Assembly (NCBI GenBank): GCA_938003965.1
Contig: CALKXI010000093.1
Coordinates: 1-32,518 of the forward strand
DNA length: 32,518 nt
Reading direction: 5' to 3'
DNA from: an uncultured Chlorobiales bacterium
Lineage (GTDB): Bacteria > Bacteroidota > Chlorobiia > Chlorobiales > Thermochlorobacteraceae
A program made the position numbers and the translations under genes. Positions 1 through 6,378 of this stretch are shown piece by piece (positions within the stretch are counted from its first letter, which is position 1; every line of letters begins with the position of its first letter). Below the pieces are notes generated by a model. That model was not told the origin of the DNA. It saw nothing but the letters and a program-made list of their open reading frames with translations, and searched no databases.

Positions 1-1673
1 TCCGTAATCGCAGGATTTCGGAACGATGTGCCGAAACTTGTGCGAAGCGATGAATACTCGTTAAGCGCATAGACAAAGCCAAATTTCGGATTGATGCTTG
101 CAATCCACTCGCCGCTTTTGATGTCGCCCGTAAGCGAATCGCTGTTGAGCACCAATGCGTCGGCACGAATGCCAAAATTTACGGTTAGCGATTTCAGGAT
201 AGGAAATTCCACTTGTCCGTATCCTGCAAGGTTGAATAATTGATGCTCGCCCGTCAGGCTTGATGAAACGGTGGTGTATTGTGCGTCGCCGCCCCAAGTC
301 CAGTTAAATTTACTTCCAACAAGAGAAATCACTTGCACTTCTGTGCCGATGCTGTTTGCGAGCGAGCCTTGCCCTTGCGAGTCGATGAAGTTTGTGCGGT
401 AGTATCGCCCGCGCGTGATAAAGGTGGTGCGTTGCGAGAGTTTCCGAGTATAAATCGGCGCAAGGAAAAGTTTATCGGAATAAAGCCGTGCGTTGGCTTG
501 TGAGCCATCGCGCAAGATGTTGTTCAAGTCTTGCCAATAAATTGCGTTGCCTTTACGCTCTTCGGCAAAGGTGAAGAGCGTGGTGAGATTGGATTCGTCG
601 GAAAGCCGATAGGCGAATTTGGTGAAGAGTCGAAGTCGTGCGAAGTCCGAGTTTTCGCGAAAGCCTTCGTCGCTCCGCCGTGAGAGCGAGCCATAAACGC
701 CGAGCGCGCCGAACTGCTGTTTGTGCGAGAGTTCAACGCCGTTGAAAAACTGTGTGCGGTTTGTCCATCGCCATGTGTCGAATCGTGGGGCGTCGTAGAT
801 GCCACTGTAAGCGAGGAGGCTGGTTTTAGTTTCGTAGGAGTTTTGCGTAACGATATTGACCGTCCCGCCAAGTGCTGATGCGCCGTAGAGCGCGCTTGCC
901 GCCCCTTTGACGACTTCGACACGCTCGATGAAATCGGTTGGAAAGGCGTCCCACTTTGCCGCGCCGTCGTCGCCTGCAAGCAGTGGCACGTTGTCAATAA
1001 GCAGTTGCACGCGACTTCCCACGCCGAAGCTCACGCCGCTCGAGCCGCGAATGTTAATATCGGCTCCCGTAAAATTCACGCCCGGCACAAAGCGCAAGGC
1101 TTCATCGATGGAAATGCTGTTGCGGTTCGTGATGAAATCAGGCTCGAGAATGGAAGTAGAAATCGCGACATCTTGAAGGCGTTGCTCGAAGCGATTGGCA
1201 GTTACGACGACTTCGCGCTGTGCGGAAATGTTTTCTTCGAGCAAGATATCGATTTCGGAAATGGTATCGCTTTTAATCCACACATTTTTGAAGATGTCGG
1301 TTTTGTAGCCGTCGGCAGAGTAGGCAAGGTCGTAAAGTCCGCGCGGGATGTTGCGAATGATGTAGTTTCCGTTGGCGTCCGTGATTGCGCCAAGCGATGT
1401 GCCCAGCACGCGCACCTTCGCGCCCGCAATCGGCTCTTGCTTTCTTCGGCGAAATTCTTTTTCGGCTTTTTCGCCTGTAAGCGAATCTACAATGATGAAG
1501 TTTTCCGTAATGACTTCGTTTGACAGCGTGGAGACCTTGCCGCGCACCGTGCCAAAGCCCGACCCGCCACGCGACTGCGCAACGCATAGATTCGCCACAC
1601 TCCACACGCACAACACAAGCACGATTACCTTATGCCAAAAGGCTGAACAATTCTTTTGAGTATGGACTTGCAT
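1..1673 (-). CDS. TonB-dependent outer-membrane receptor, 3' end beyond the window
   Basis: Open from an ATG at 1673 to the window edge (about 557 codons, C-terminus missing). Seen: an N-terminal signal-like hydrophobic stretch (residues about 15-32), then a carboxypeptidase-regulatory-like/CNA-B beta domain (PIAGAKVRVLG, then GNYIIRNIPRGLYDL), then VVVTANRFEQ, then the plug domain (EALRFVPGVN, INIRGSSG, IERVEVVKGAASALYG, GGTVNIVT), then amphipathic barrel strands. The last visible residues (SLRTSFGTSFRNPAI) resemble the usual late-barrel motif. Family knowledge: such receptors import siderophores, heme, cobalamin or glycans with TonB-ExbBD energy. The substrate cannot be read here; fur lies 1.8 kb upstream on the same strand, which makes iron a reasonable guess. 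The start overlaps the end of the broken endonuclease gene by 44 bp in another frame. No Shine-Dalgarno is visible. Confidence 0.93.
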   Translation of the reverse strand, partial: MQVHTQKNCSAFWHKVIVLVLCVWSVANLCVAQSRGGSGFGTVRGKVSTLSNEVITENFIIVDSLTGEKAEKEFRRRKQEPIAGAKVRVLGTSLGAITDANGNYIIRNIPRGLYDLAYSADGYKTDIFKNVWIKSDTISEIDILLEENISAQREVVVTANRFEQRLQDVAISTSILEPDFITNRNSISIDEALRFVPGVNFTGADINIRGSSGVSFGVGSRVQLLIDNVPLLAGDDGAAKWDAFPTDFIERVEVVKGAASALYGASALGGTVNIVTQNSYETKTSLLAYSGIYDAPRFDTWRWTNRTQFFNGVELSHKQQFGALGVYGSLSRRSDEGFRENSDFARLRLFTKFAYRLSDESNLTTLFTFAEERKGNAIYWQDLNNILRDGSQANARLYSDKLFLAPIYTRKLSQRTTFITRGRYYRTNFIDSQGQGSLANSIGTEVQVISLVGSKFNWTWGGDAQYTTVSSSLTGEHQLFNLAGYGQVEFPILKSLTVNFGIRADALVLNSDSLTGDIKSGEWIASINPKFGFVYALNEYSSLRTSFGTSFRNPAIT

Positions 1674-2281
1674 AAAGTTTTTGATTGCTGGTGTTGAACT
1701 CTCGCTTAACCTCGCCCATTAGAAACGCAATATCATAAAGGCTTGCTATAAAGGCTTGCTTTTTCCGCGTAAAACTTTGCATTCTTTCTTTCTAGCTGAA
1801 AAGCAACAAGCAAGTGTCGCGCATCAAATTCAATTTTGCTTTTCTTTTTTGGAGGAGAAATAAAGAAACTTCGCAATGTAGAGTTCATGGTTTTGATGTT
1901 GAAAGTTTTTACTTCCAAATATGTTGGTCTCTCGGCATCATCAAATATGAGAAGGTCAGGATAGCCTGCACTCTGAGAGAGTTTGTGTAACCTGAAAGAA
2001 TTTTCTTCTAATGCTAACCTTACAAATTCTTCTGCCTTATTTCCAGCTTCATTCGGTCTGTATGTATCGATTCCAACTTTATTGATTTCTTTGAGAACAT
2101 GTCTTACAACTAATTCAAGTCGGTTGAGAAGGCTCGCATCTAATTCATTTTTTGGATCGATGGGTATCATGCGTTTTTCAGAGATTGCGCGAACAAATAA
2201 TTCGAGCGGCACTTCTTCCAAAGGTTATAAGATTTGTCTAAGAAGTTTCTCATATCGTGCCAACCTTTCTTTATCGGTCAT
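1630..2281 (-). pseudogene. Type II restriction endonuclease, disrupted by a nonsense codon and a 13-bp duplication
   Basis: The gene should start at ATG 2281, which overlaps the methyltransferase stop (ATGA). After 18 codons (MTDKERLARYEKLLRQIL) an in-frame TAA stands at 2227-2225. The same frame then continues for 163 codons and contains a PD-(D/E)xK nuclease core: PDLLIFDD followed by TYLEVKTF. Near the C-terminus an exact 13-bp tandem duplication (1735-1760) shifts the frame and gives a premature stop at 1733. Removing one copy restores a coherent ending (GEVKREFNTSNQKLY, then ELFSLLA) with a stop at 1632-1630. A 162-residue product could still be made from a TTG at 2221, but it would lack both ends. 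The nuclease role is inferred from the motif and the methyltransferase partner. The recognition site is unknown. Confidence 0.82.
1735..1760. repeat. Exact 13-bp tandem duplication inside the endonuclease gene
   Basis: ATAAAGGCTTGCT occurs twice back to back (1735-1747 and 1748-1760). Because 13 is not a multiple of three, it shifts the reading frame of the minus-strand endonuclease. The frame downstream of it, read as if only one copy were present, stays open for about 34 more codons and looks like protein. This points to a recent slippage-type duplication. Confidence 0.95.
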
Positions 2282-3474
2282 GAGTTGTAATCGTTTTCAA
2301 ATAAGCTTAGTGTTGTTTTTTCAAGAGGCACATTCAAATGTTGAGCATAACCTTTGACCATTAGAACGCAACGATTTGTATTTGTGCCTTTTTCGTTGTT
2401 GGCGACGCCGAAGCAGTTTGCCAACTTCGTAAAGCGTTGTTTGTTAATGAAAATCGCGTAGAGCGAAAAACCAACCTCTTCTCCGAGTTCCGCAACGATT
2501 TCATCTAAATTGACCGTTTGGTTTTTATACATCACTTCGCCGACTTCAATTACAACTGTTCCGTTTTCTTTTACCACACGATAAAGTTCTTTTAAGGTCT
2601 CGCGCATAAAAGTTTTCCATTCTTCCAAGTTGCGTGTTTGCACTAAAGCGTCTTTGAAGGAATCTTCGTTAATGCCGTAGAACCACGCTTTGAGCCAGTT
2701 ATCCTTGATGTAATCGACTTTATCCAAGAACGGCGGCGAGGTTACCACGAGGTCAATCGTTTCGGATTCAATCCAACTCATATTTCGGCTATCGCCTGTG
2801 CGAATTTGATTGTTGAGCGATTCAGGGAAGCGTTCTTGAAAGCGCAATGCACCTTGCAAGCATTGCTTTGCTTTTCGCAGAATGCGGGATTTGACATCGC
2901 GATATGGCGGGGTTTGGTTGCGCTTTGCATTGATTTTACGCTGTGCTTCGGGCGAGACGGCGATTTGCGGAAATGAATACACCGAGAAAAAACCGTCTGA
3001 ATGCCCGTGCAAGCGAGAGACTGCAACAAGTTCAATGAAGCGATTGACATCGTCATAATTTTGTTGAATGGCGCGTCTCAAATTCAAGAGTTCTTTCAAT
3101 GTGTCGGGGTGGTAGAACGCTAAGAGTTCTTGATGCTCATCGATTGGCGTGTGTGTGGTGAGGTCAAACGATTGCAGTCGCTTTGCGATTTCAGAGAGCG
3201 CAACGGGGTGCGTTTTAGCGTAAGCAATTTTTTGTGAAATCGGGTTGATGTCATTGTGAAAGGCGATGCGTCGGAGCAGATTTGCTTGTAGTGCCGTTGT
3301 GCCGCGTCCGCCGAAGGGGTCAAGCACGCTTTCGCCTTGTTTTGAGAAGTGTCGAATGAAGAAATCAGGCAACTCGGCTTTGAACGATGCGCGATACGAA
3401 AGGATATAGTGCAACGGAAATTCCTGACGCTGTTTGCTCGTCCAGAATTCGTCTTCAATTTTTTTCAGAATCAT
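2278..3474 (-). CDS. Type II DNA methyltransferase (N4-cytosine/N6-adenine class)
   Basis: 398 residues. Seen: the AdoMet-binding motif I, LDPFGGRGTT (residues 51-60), and the catalytic motif IV, TSPPF (245-249), followed by a YIKDNWLKAWFYG segment, then GTVVIEVGEV. Known: (S/T/D)PP(Y/F) motifs mark amino-methyltransferases, which methylate the exocyclic amine of adenine or cytosine. Here motif I precedes motif IV, unlike the beta class. Which base is modified and the target site cannot be read. The gene starts 12 bp after the fur stop and its stop overlaps the ATG of the endonuclease, a classic restriction-modification layout. It looks full length and intact, so with the nuclease broken it would act as a solitary methylase. 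ATG start at 3474. Confidence 0.9.
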   Translation of the reverse strand: MILKKIEDEFWTSKQRQEFPLHYILSYRASFKAELPDFFIRHFSKQGESVLDPFGGRGTTALQANLLRRIAFHNDINPISQKIAYAKTHPVALSEIAKRLQSFDLTTHTPIDEHQELLAFYHPDTLKELLNLRRAIQQNYDDVNRFIELVAVSRLHGHSDGFFSVYSFPQIAVSPEAQRKINAKRNQTPPYRDVKSRILRKAKQCLQGALRFQERFPESLNNQIRTGDSRNMSWIESETIDLVVTSPPFLDKVDYIKDNWLKAWFYGINEDSFKDALVQTRNLEEWKTFMRETLKELYRVVKENGTVVIEVGEVMYKNQTVNLDEIVAELGEEVGFSLYAIFINKQRFTKLANCFGVANNEKGTNTNRCVLMVKGYAQHLNVPLEKTTLSLFENDYNS

Positions 3475-3486
3475 CTGACTTTTGGA

Positions 3487-4008
3487 TTAGTCGCGGCGGT
3501 CGGCGGTTTTATGTTCGCAGTTAGGCTTGGTGCATCGCGCAAAAATTTGAAGCGTATGCCGTTCAATCTCAAAGCCCATCTTGGTGCAAACTGTTTGTTG
3601 CTGTTCCTCGATTTTGGGATTGGTAAATTCAAAGACCTTGCCGCAATCTTCGCAAACGATGTGGTCGTGATGCTCGTAGCCGTAAATGCGCTCATAGTGC
3701 AAATGCTTGTGCCCAAAACTGTTTTGGCTAACGAGGTTGCACTCGACGAGCAGTTCGAGGGTGTTATAGACCGTTGCGCGAGAGATGTTGCTTCCCTTTT
3801 GTTTCATTCTGATGAAAATTTCGTCGGCGTCGAAGTGTCCTGCGGAAGCATATATCTCATTCAAAACCATAGCGCGTTCAGGCGTCGATCGATATCCTTT
3901 TTTCTTCAAAAACTCCGTGAAAATTTCTTCCGCCGTGAGCATATTTTTTTCGCTCTTGCGGGTCTTCACTTCGGTTGCTTTTGGGGAAGTCGTTTTCGTT
4001 CCTTTCAT
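3487..4008 (-). CDS. fur: Fur-family metal-responsive repressor
   Basis: 173 residues, slightly longer than typical Fur because of a Lys/Thr-rich N-terminal tail of about 20 residues. Seen: the winged-helix region (GYRSTPERAMVLNEIY, then ISRATVYNTLELL, residues 38-87), the metal-binding HHDH at 113-116, the zinc-site pair C119/C122 (CEDC) and a second Cys pair C159/C164 near the end. Known: Fur binds Fe(II) and represses iron uptake; Zur and PerR share this fold, and the assignment among them is uncertain from sequence alone. The HHDHIVC and ARCTKPNC layout fits a Fur/PerR with a structural zinc. It is followed within 12 bp by the methyltransferase. No clear Fur box was found in the 101-bp upstream gap (4009-4109). 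Confidence 0.88.
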   Translation of the reverse strand: MKGTKTTSPKATEVKTRKSEKNMLTAEEIFTEFLKKKGYRSTPERAMVLNEIYASAGHFDADEIFIRMKQKGSNISRATVYNTLELLVECNLVSQNSFGHKHLHYERIYGYEHHDHIVCEDCGKVFEFTNPKIEEQQQTVCTKMGFEIERHTLQIFARCTKPNCEHKTADRRD

Positions 4009-4109
4009 GTGTGCCTTTGTTCGTTAGAGTTGGGAATGCTACAACGCATTTGAAGTTAAAGTTCAATTTTCGAAAACGGAAACACATCTTTCAGGATATT
4101 CATTTCATC

Positions 4110-4610
4110 TTAAAACTTTACCGTTGCACCAACGCGGATTCCTCGTGCTTCAAACCAGCCTTTCGGCACTTCCAAGGCGTAGGGAACAGGCACACTTGAA
4201 GGGTAAGTGGGCAGACTATCGTCGGGGATAAACGGGCTGTCAGGTGGCTCCATTGAAATAATATCGGTGATTCTGCGCGAGGCGTCGATGTAGGCAATGT
4301 CTATCGGGAAGCGACAGTTTTTCATCCAAAAGCTTTGTTTTTTGGGTTCAGGAAAAATGAAAAGCATGCCGCTATTTGCTTCGAGCGAATCGCGAAACAT
4401 CAAGCCCATTTGTCGCTTTTGTTCGTCGTCGGCAAGCTCGACCATAATGAAGGCGGTATCGACTTGAATTTTCTTCTTGACGATGTTTGCCTTGACAGGC
4501 TTGACAGATTCAACCGAGCGCGTGTTGTTTTTGTCGTTCTTACATGCAACGCCGATTAACATCAACACAAGCAGCAAGACTAAACGCGCCTCGACTTTTC
4601 GCCACATCAT
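4110..4610 (-). CDS. DUF192 lipoprotein
   Basis: 166 residues. The N-terminus has two basic residues, a hydrophobic stretch (8-22) and a Cys at 23 (LIGVAC), so it is a probable lipoprotein, although the lipobox is not perfect. The remainder is a DUF192 domain: ELADDEQKRQMGLMFRD, then GMLFIFPEPKKQSFWMKN, IDIAYID, and VPYALEVPKGWFEARGI. The biochemical role of DUF192 is unknown; it is widespread in bacteria and archaea and usually exported. It begins 6 bp after the purS stop, so it probably belongs to the pssA-lipoprotein-purS transcript. Confidence 0.85.
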   Translation of the reverse strand: MMWRKVEARLVLLLVLMLIGVACKNDKNNTRSVESVKPVKANIVKKKIQVDTAFIMVELADDEQKRQMGLMFRDSLEANSGMLFIFPEPKKQSFWMKNCRFPIDIAYIDASRRITDIISMEPPDSPFIPDDSLPTYPSSVPVPYALEVPKGWFEARGIRVGATVKF

Positions 4611-4616
4611 TCGCCG

Positions 4617-4865
4617 CTACACTTTTTCGAGTTCAAAACTATAATCTTCCATTACAGGATTAGAGAGCAATTTTTTGCAAGCCTCTTCGGTATTTTTACG
4701 CGCAACGGCTTCATCTTGGTCGTTCAATTCAAGCTCGATATACTTTCCGATGCGCACCGATTCGACATCGCCGTAGCCGAGTTTATGCAGTGCCGACTGA
4801 ACGGCTTTACCTTGCACATCTAAAATCGATTTGCGAAGGGTTACTTTGATTTTTGCTCGATACAT
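4617..4865 (-). CDS. purS: Phosphoribosylformylglycinamidine synthase subunit PurS
   Basis: 82 residues, the normal size for PurS. Seen: MYRAKIKVTLRKSILDVQG, then HKLGYGDVESVRIGKYIEL and a final MEDYSFELEKV. Known: PurS bridges PurL and the glutaminase PurQ in the three-subunit enzyme that makes FGAM in purine synthesis. I chose the ATG at 4865 and not the longer reading from 4949, because the family begins at this methionine and the extra 28 residues come from the end of the upstream lipoprotein gene read in another frame. purL and purQ are not in the window, so purS is separated from its partners. It starts 7 bp after the upstream gene's stop. Confidence 0.9.
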   Translation of the reverse strand: MYRAKIKVTLRKSILDVQGKAVQSALHKLGYGDVESVRIGKYIELELNDQDEAVARKNTEEACKKLLSNPVMEDYSFELEKV

Positions 4866-4872
4866 GGCGGTG

Positions 4873-5373
4873 TTAATGTTTGGCTTCTTCGTGTTTGGCG
4901 GCTTCGTGCTTGGCTTCTTCTCGCAGTTTCTTTTTGAGCTCTTTATCAATCGAGTAACAGAAATCGCTAATGGTGTGGTAGCGGTCGTGAAGGGCGGTCA
5001 AACTTTTCTTGATGTCGTCTTCTTTGGCTTTTTTAGCGACCATATCGGCGAGGGCTTGCGCTTCGCTAACAAGTTTGGCGAGATAAAAATTCACGGAATC
5101 CTTGACAGGTTCATAACGGGCGGGCGGCGTTGAATTTTGCCACGTTTTGGCTTTATCTGCCATTTCTTGCGCGCGTGTCAAGATAGGTTTCATTTCACCG
5201 TCTTCCATTGGGTGAAAAGTTTCAGCCATCACATTGTGGAAAATTTCCATTTCCGCCCATTCTTCCAATTTCGGCGCAGGCTTTTGGGCTTCAGCAGGTT
5301 GAGGTTTTGGTTCTTCTTTTTTGGCGCAACTGGCAAGCGAAATTGCCAAAAGGGCAACAACGAGATGTTTCAT
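4873..5373 (-). CDS. Predicted lipoprotein of unknown function with a His/Lys-rich tail
   Basis: 166 residues. Signal peptide MKHLVVALLAISLASC with the lipobox Cys at 16, then a Pro/Glu/Lys linker (EEPKPQPAEAQKPAPK), then a mostly helical body with scattered His and Met (EIFHNVMAETFHPMEDG) similar in style to periplasmic four-helix proteins. The last 15 or so residues repeat AKHE/EAKH three times. I do not recognise a family with certainty. Its ATG overlaps the pssA stop (ATGA), so the two are translationally coupled. The role is unknown; the conserved-looking FHPMEDG segment and the His-rich tail could bind a metal, but this is a guess. Confidence 0.75.
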   Translation of the reverse strand: MKHLVVALLAISLASCAKKEEPKPQPAEAQKPAPKLEEWAEMEIFHNVMAETFHPMEDGEMKPILTRAQEMADKAKTWQNSTPPARYEPVKDSVNFYLAKLVSEAQALADMVAKKAKEDDIKKSLTALHDRYHTISDFCYSIDKELKKKLREEAKHEAAKHEEAKH

Positions 5374-6299
5374 GGTTGTGAGTTGAGTTGGTTTGAGTTT
5401 GGTTTTGTTAAAGATGGCTCTATTGGCTCAGCGGCAGGCTCACTGCGGCTCTCGGATATTTCTTCGCTGAAAAAGAAATACACATATCGCACGATGCCAA
5501 AAATGATGTAAAAACACATCGCAAAGAAAAATCCTTTGGCTTGAAAAAGCAAGATGGCTAAAAAGCCCAGCGCAAAGGCTATGGTTTTGAACGGATACTT
5601 CCTGAACTCTTTCGGCTTTGGGAGTAAATCATATTTGACCGTGCTGACCATGAGCAGTGAGAGAATGAGCGTGAGCGCAGTGAGTGCAAGTTTCATTTCT
5701 TCGACGGTGAAGAGATACTCGCTACTTGTCCAAATGACGAATGTTGAGAGCGTCATGGCTTGTGAAGGCGTAGGTAATCCTAAAAAGTATTCTTTTGAAA
5801 ATCCAACAAGCTGCACATTGAACCGCGCAAGGCGCAAGCCGCTACCGACCATCAACGCCGAACTCAGCACTGCGCCCCAGATTCCAAATTGCTCCAATCC
5901 GAATTTGTAAGCAAGGAACGACGGTGCGGCGCCAAACGAAACTAAATCTGAAAGCGAATCGAGCTCGACGCCAAACTCAGACGAAGAATTTGTTAATCGC
6001 GCAACGAAGCCATCAATCGTATCAAACACGGCAGCAAGAATAATGAACCACCCCGCCAGCGCATACTCGCGCTGTTCCGCACAAATAATTGAGCCGTAGC
6101 CACAGAGCATATTCATGACGGTAAAGGTCGAGGGGAAAGCAGAGCGAGAGACGCGCGGCAGTTTCACTTGCCCCATCTTGAAGCGACGCTTTGCCTTGAA
6201 GCGACGGCGACGTGCGTGTTTCGGATTCGGTTCAGATTTCTGCATAGTGCGTTTTTCAGACGCGCAATTTAGGAATTTTTCACGTGCTTTTTCGGGCAT
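5370..6299 (-). CDS. pssA: CDP-diacylglycerol--serine O-phosphatidyltransferase
   Basis: Up to 309 residues. Seen: the CDP-alcohol phosphatidyltransferase signature D-G-x2-A-R-x8-G-x3-D-x3-D, read as DGFVAR, then G110, D114 and D118, preceded by PSTFTVMNMLCGYGS. About eight hydrophobic segments follow. Known: the enzyme makes phosphatidylserine from CDP-diacylglycerol and serine in the inner membrane, the route to phosphatidylethanolamine. The start is uncertain: ATG 6299 gives a basic N-terminal tail (RRRRFKAKRRFK), while ATG 6245 or 6176 would bring it closer to the usual length. None has a Shine-Dalgarno. The C-terminal 25 residues are a Glu/Pro/Asn-rich extension. It is the first gene of the pssA-lipoprotein-purS-DUF192 run. 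Confidence 0.9.
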   Translation of the reverse strand: MPEKAREKFLNCASEKRTMQKSEPNPKHARRRRFKAKRRFKMGQVKLPRVSRSAFPSTFTVMNMLCGYGSIICAEQREYALAGWFIILAAVFDTIDGFVARLTNSSSEFGVELDSLSDLVSFGAAPSFLAYKFGLEQFGIWGAVLSSALMVGSGLRLARFNVQLVGFSKEYFLGLPTPSQAMTLSTFVIWTSSEYLFTVEEMKLALTALTLILSLLMVSTVKYDLLPKPKEFRKYPFKTIAFALGFLAILLFQAKGFFFAMCFYIIFGIVRYVYFFFSEEISESRSEPAAEPIEPSLTKPNSNQLNSQP

Positions 6300-6305
6300 A
6301 AAATT

Positions 6306-6346
6306 CGAGCATAAAAGAAAAAGGGGACTTTTGTCAAGCCCCCTTT
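6306..6346 (-). terminator. Intrinsic terminator of pscA
   Basis: AAAGGGGACTT (6320-6330) pairs with AAGCCCCCTTT (6336-6346) with one A/C mismatch and a 5-base loop. On the minus strand it is followed by TTTTCTTTTAT. It lies 32 bp after the pscA stop, so pscA is probably transcribed without a downstream gene. Confidence 0.85.
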
Positions 6347-6378
6347 ATCCGTGTTTTCCGAGTCGCTCCTTTTTTGGG

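Noticed and set aside
1005-1523. Plus-strand frame of 172 codons opposite the first TonB receptor
   Set aside because: It lies antisense to a clearly coding plug domain and shows no protein-like motifs.
2225-2281. An 18-codon ATG frame (MTDKERLARYEKLLRQIL) as a separate small gene after the methyltransferase
   Set aside because: It is in the same frame as the following nuclease and reads as its natural N-terminus, so the TAA is better seen as a nonsense lesion.
1674-2300. Cobalamin riboswitch ahead of the first TonB receptor
   Set aside because: The region is coding remnant of the endonuclease; I see none of the conserved B12-box core.
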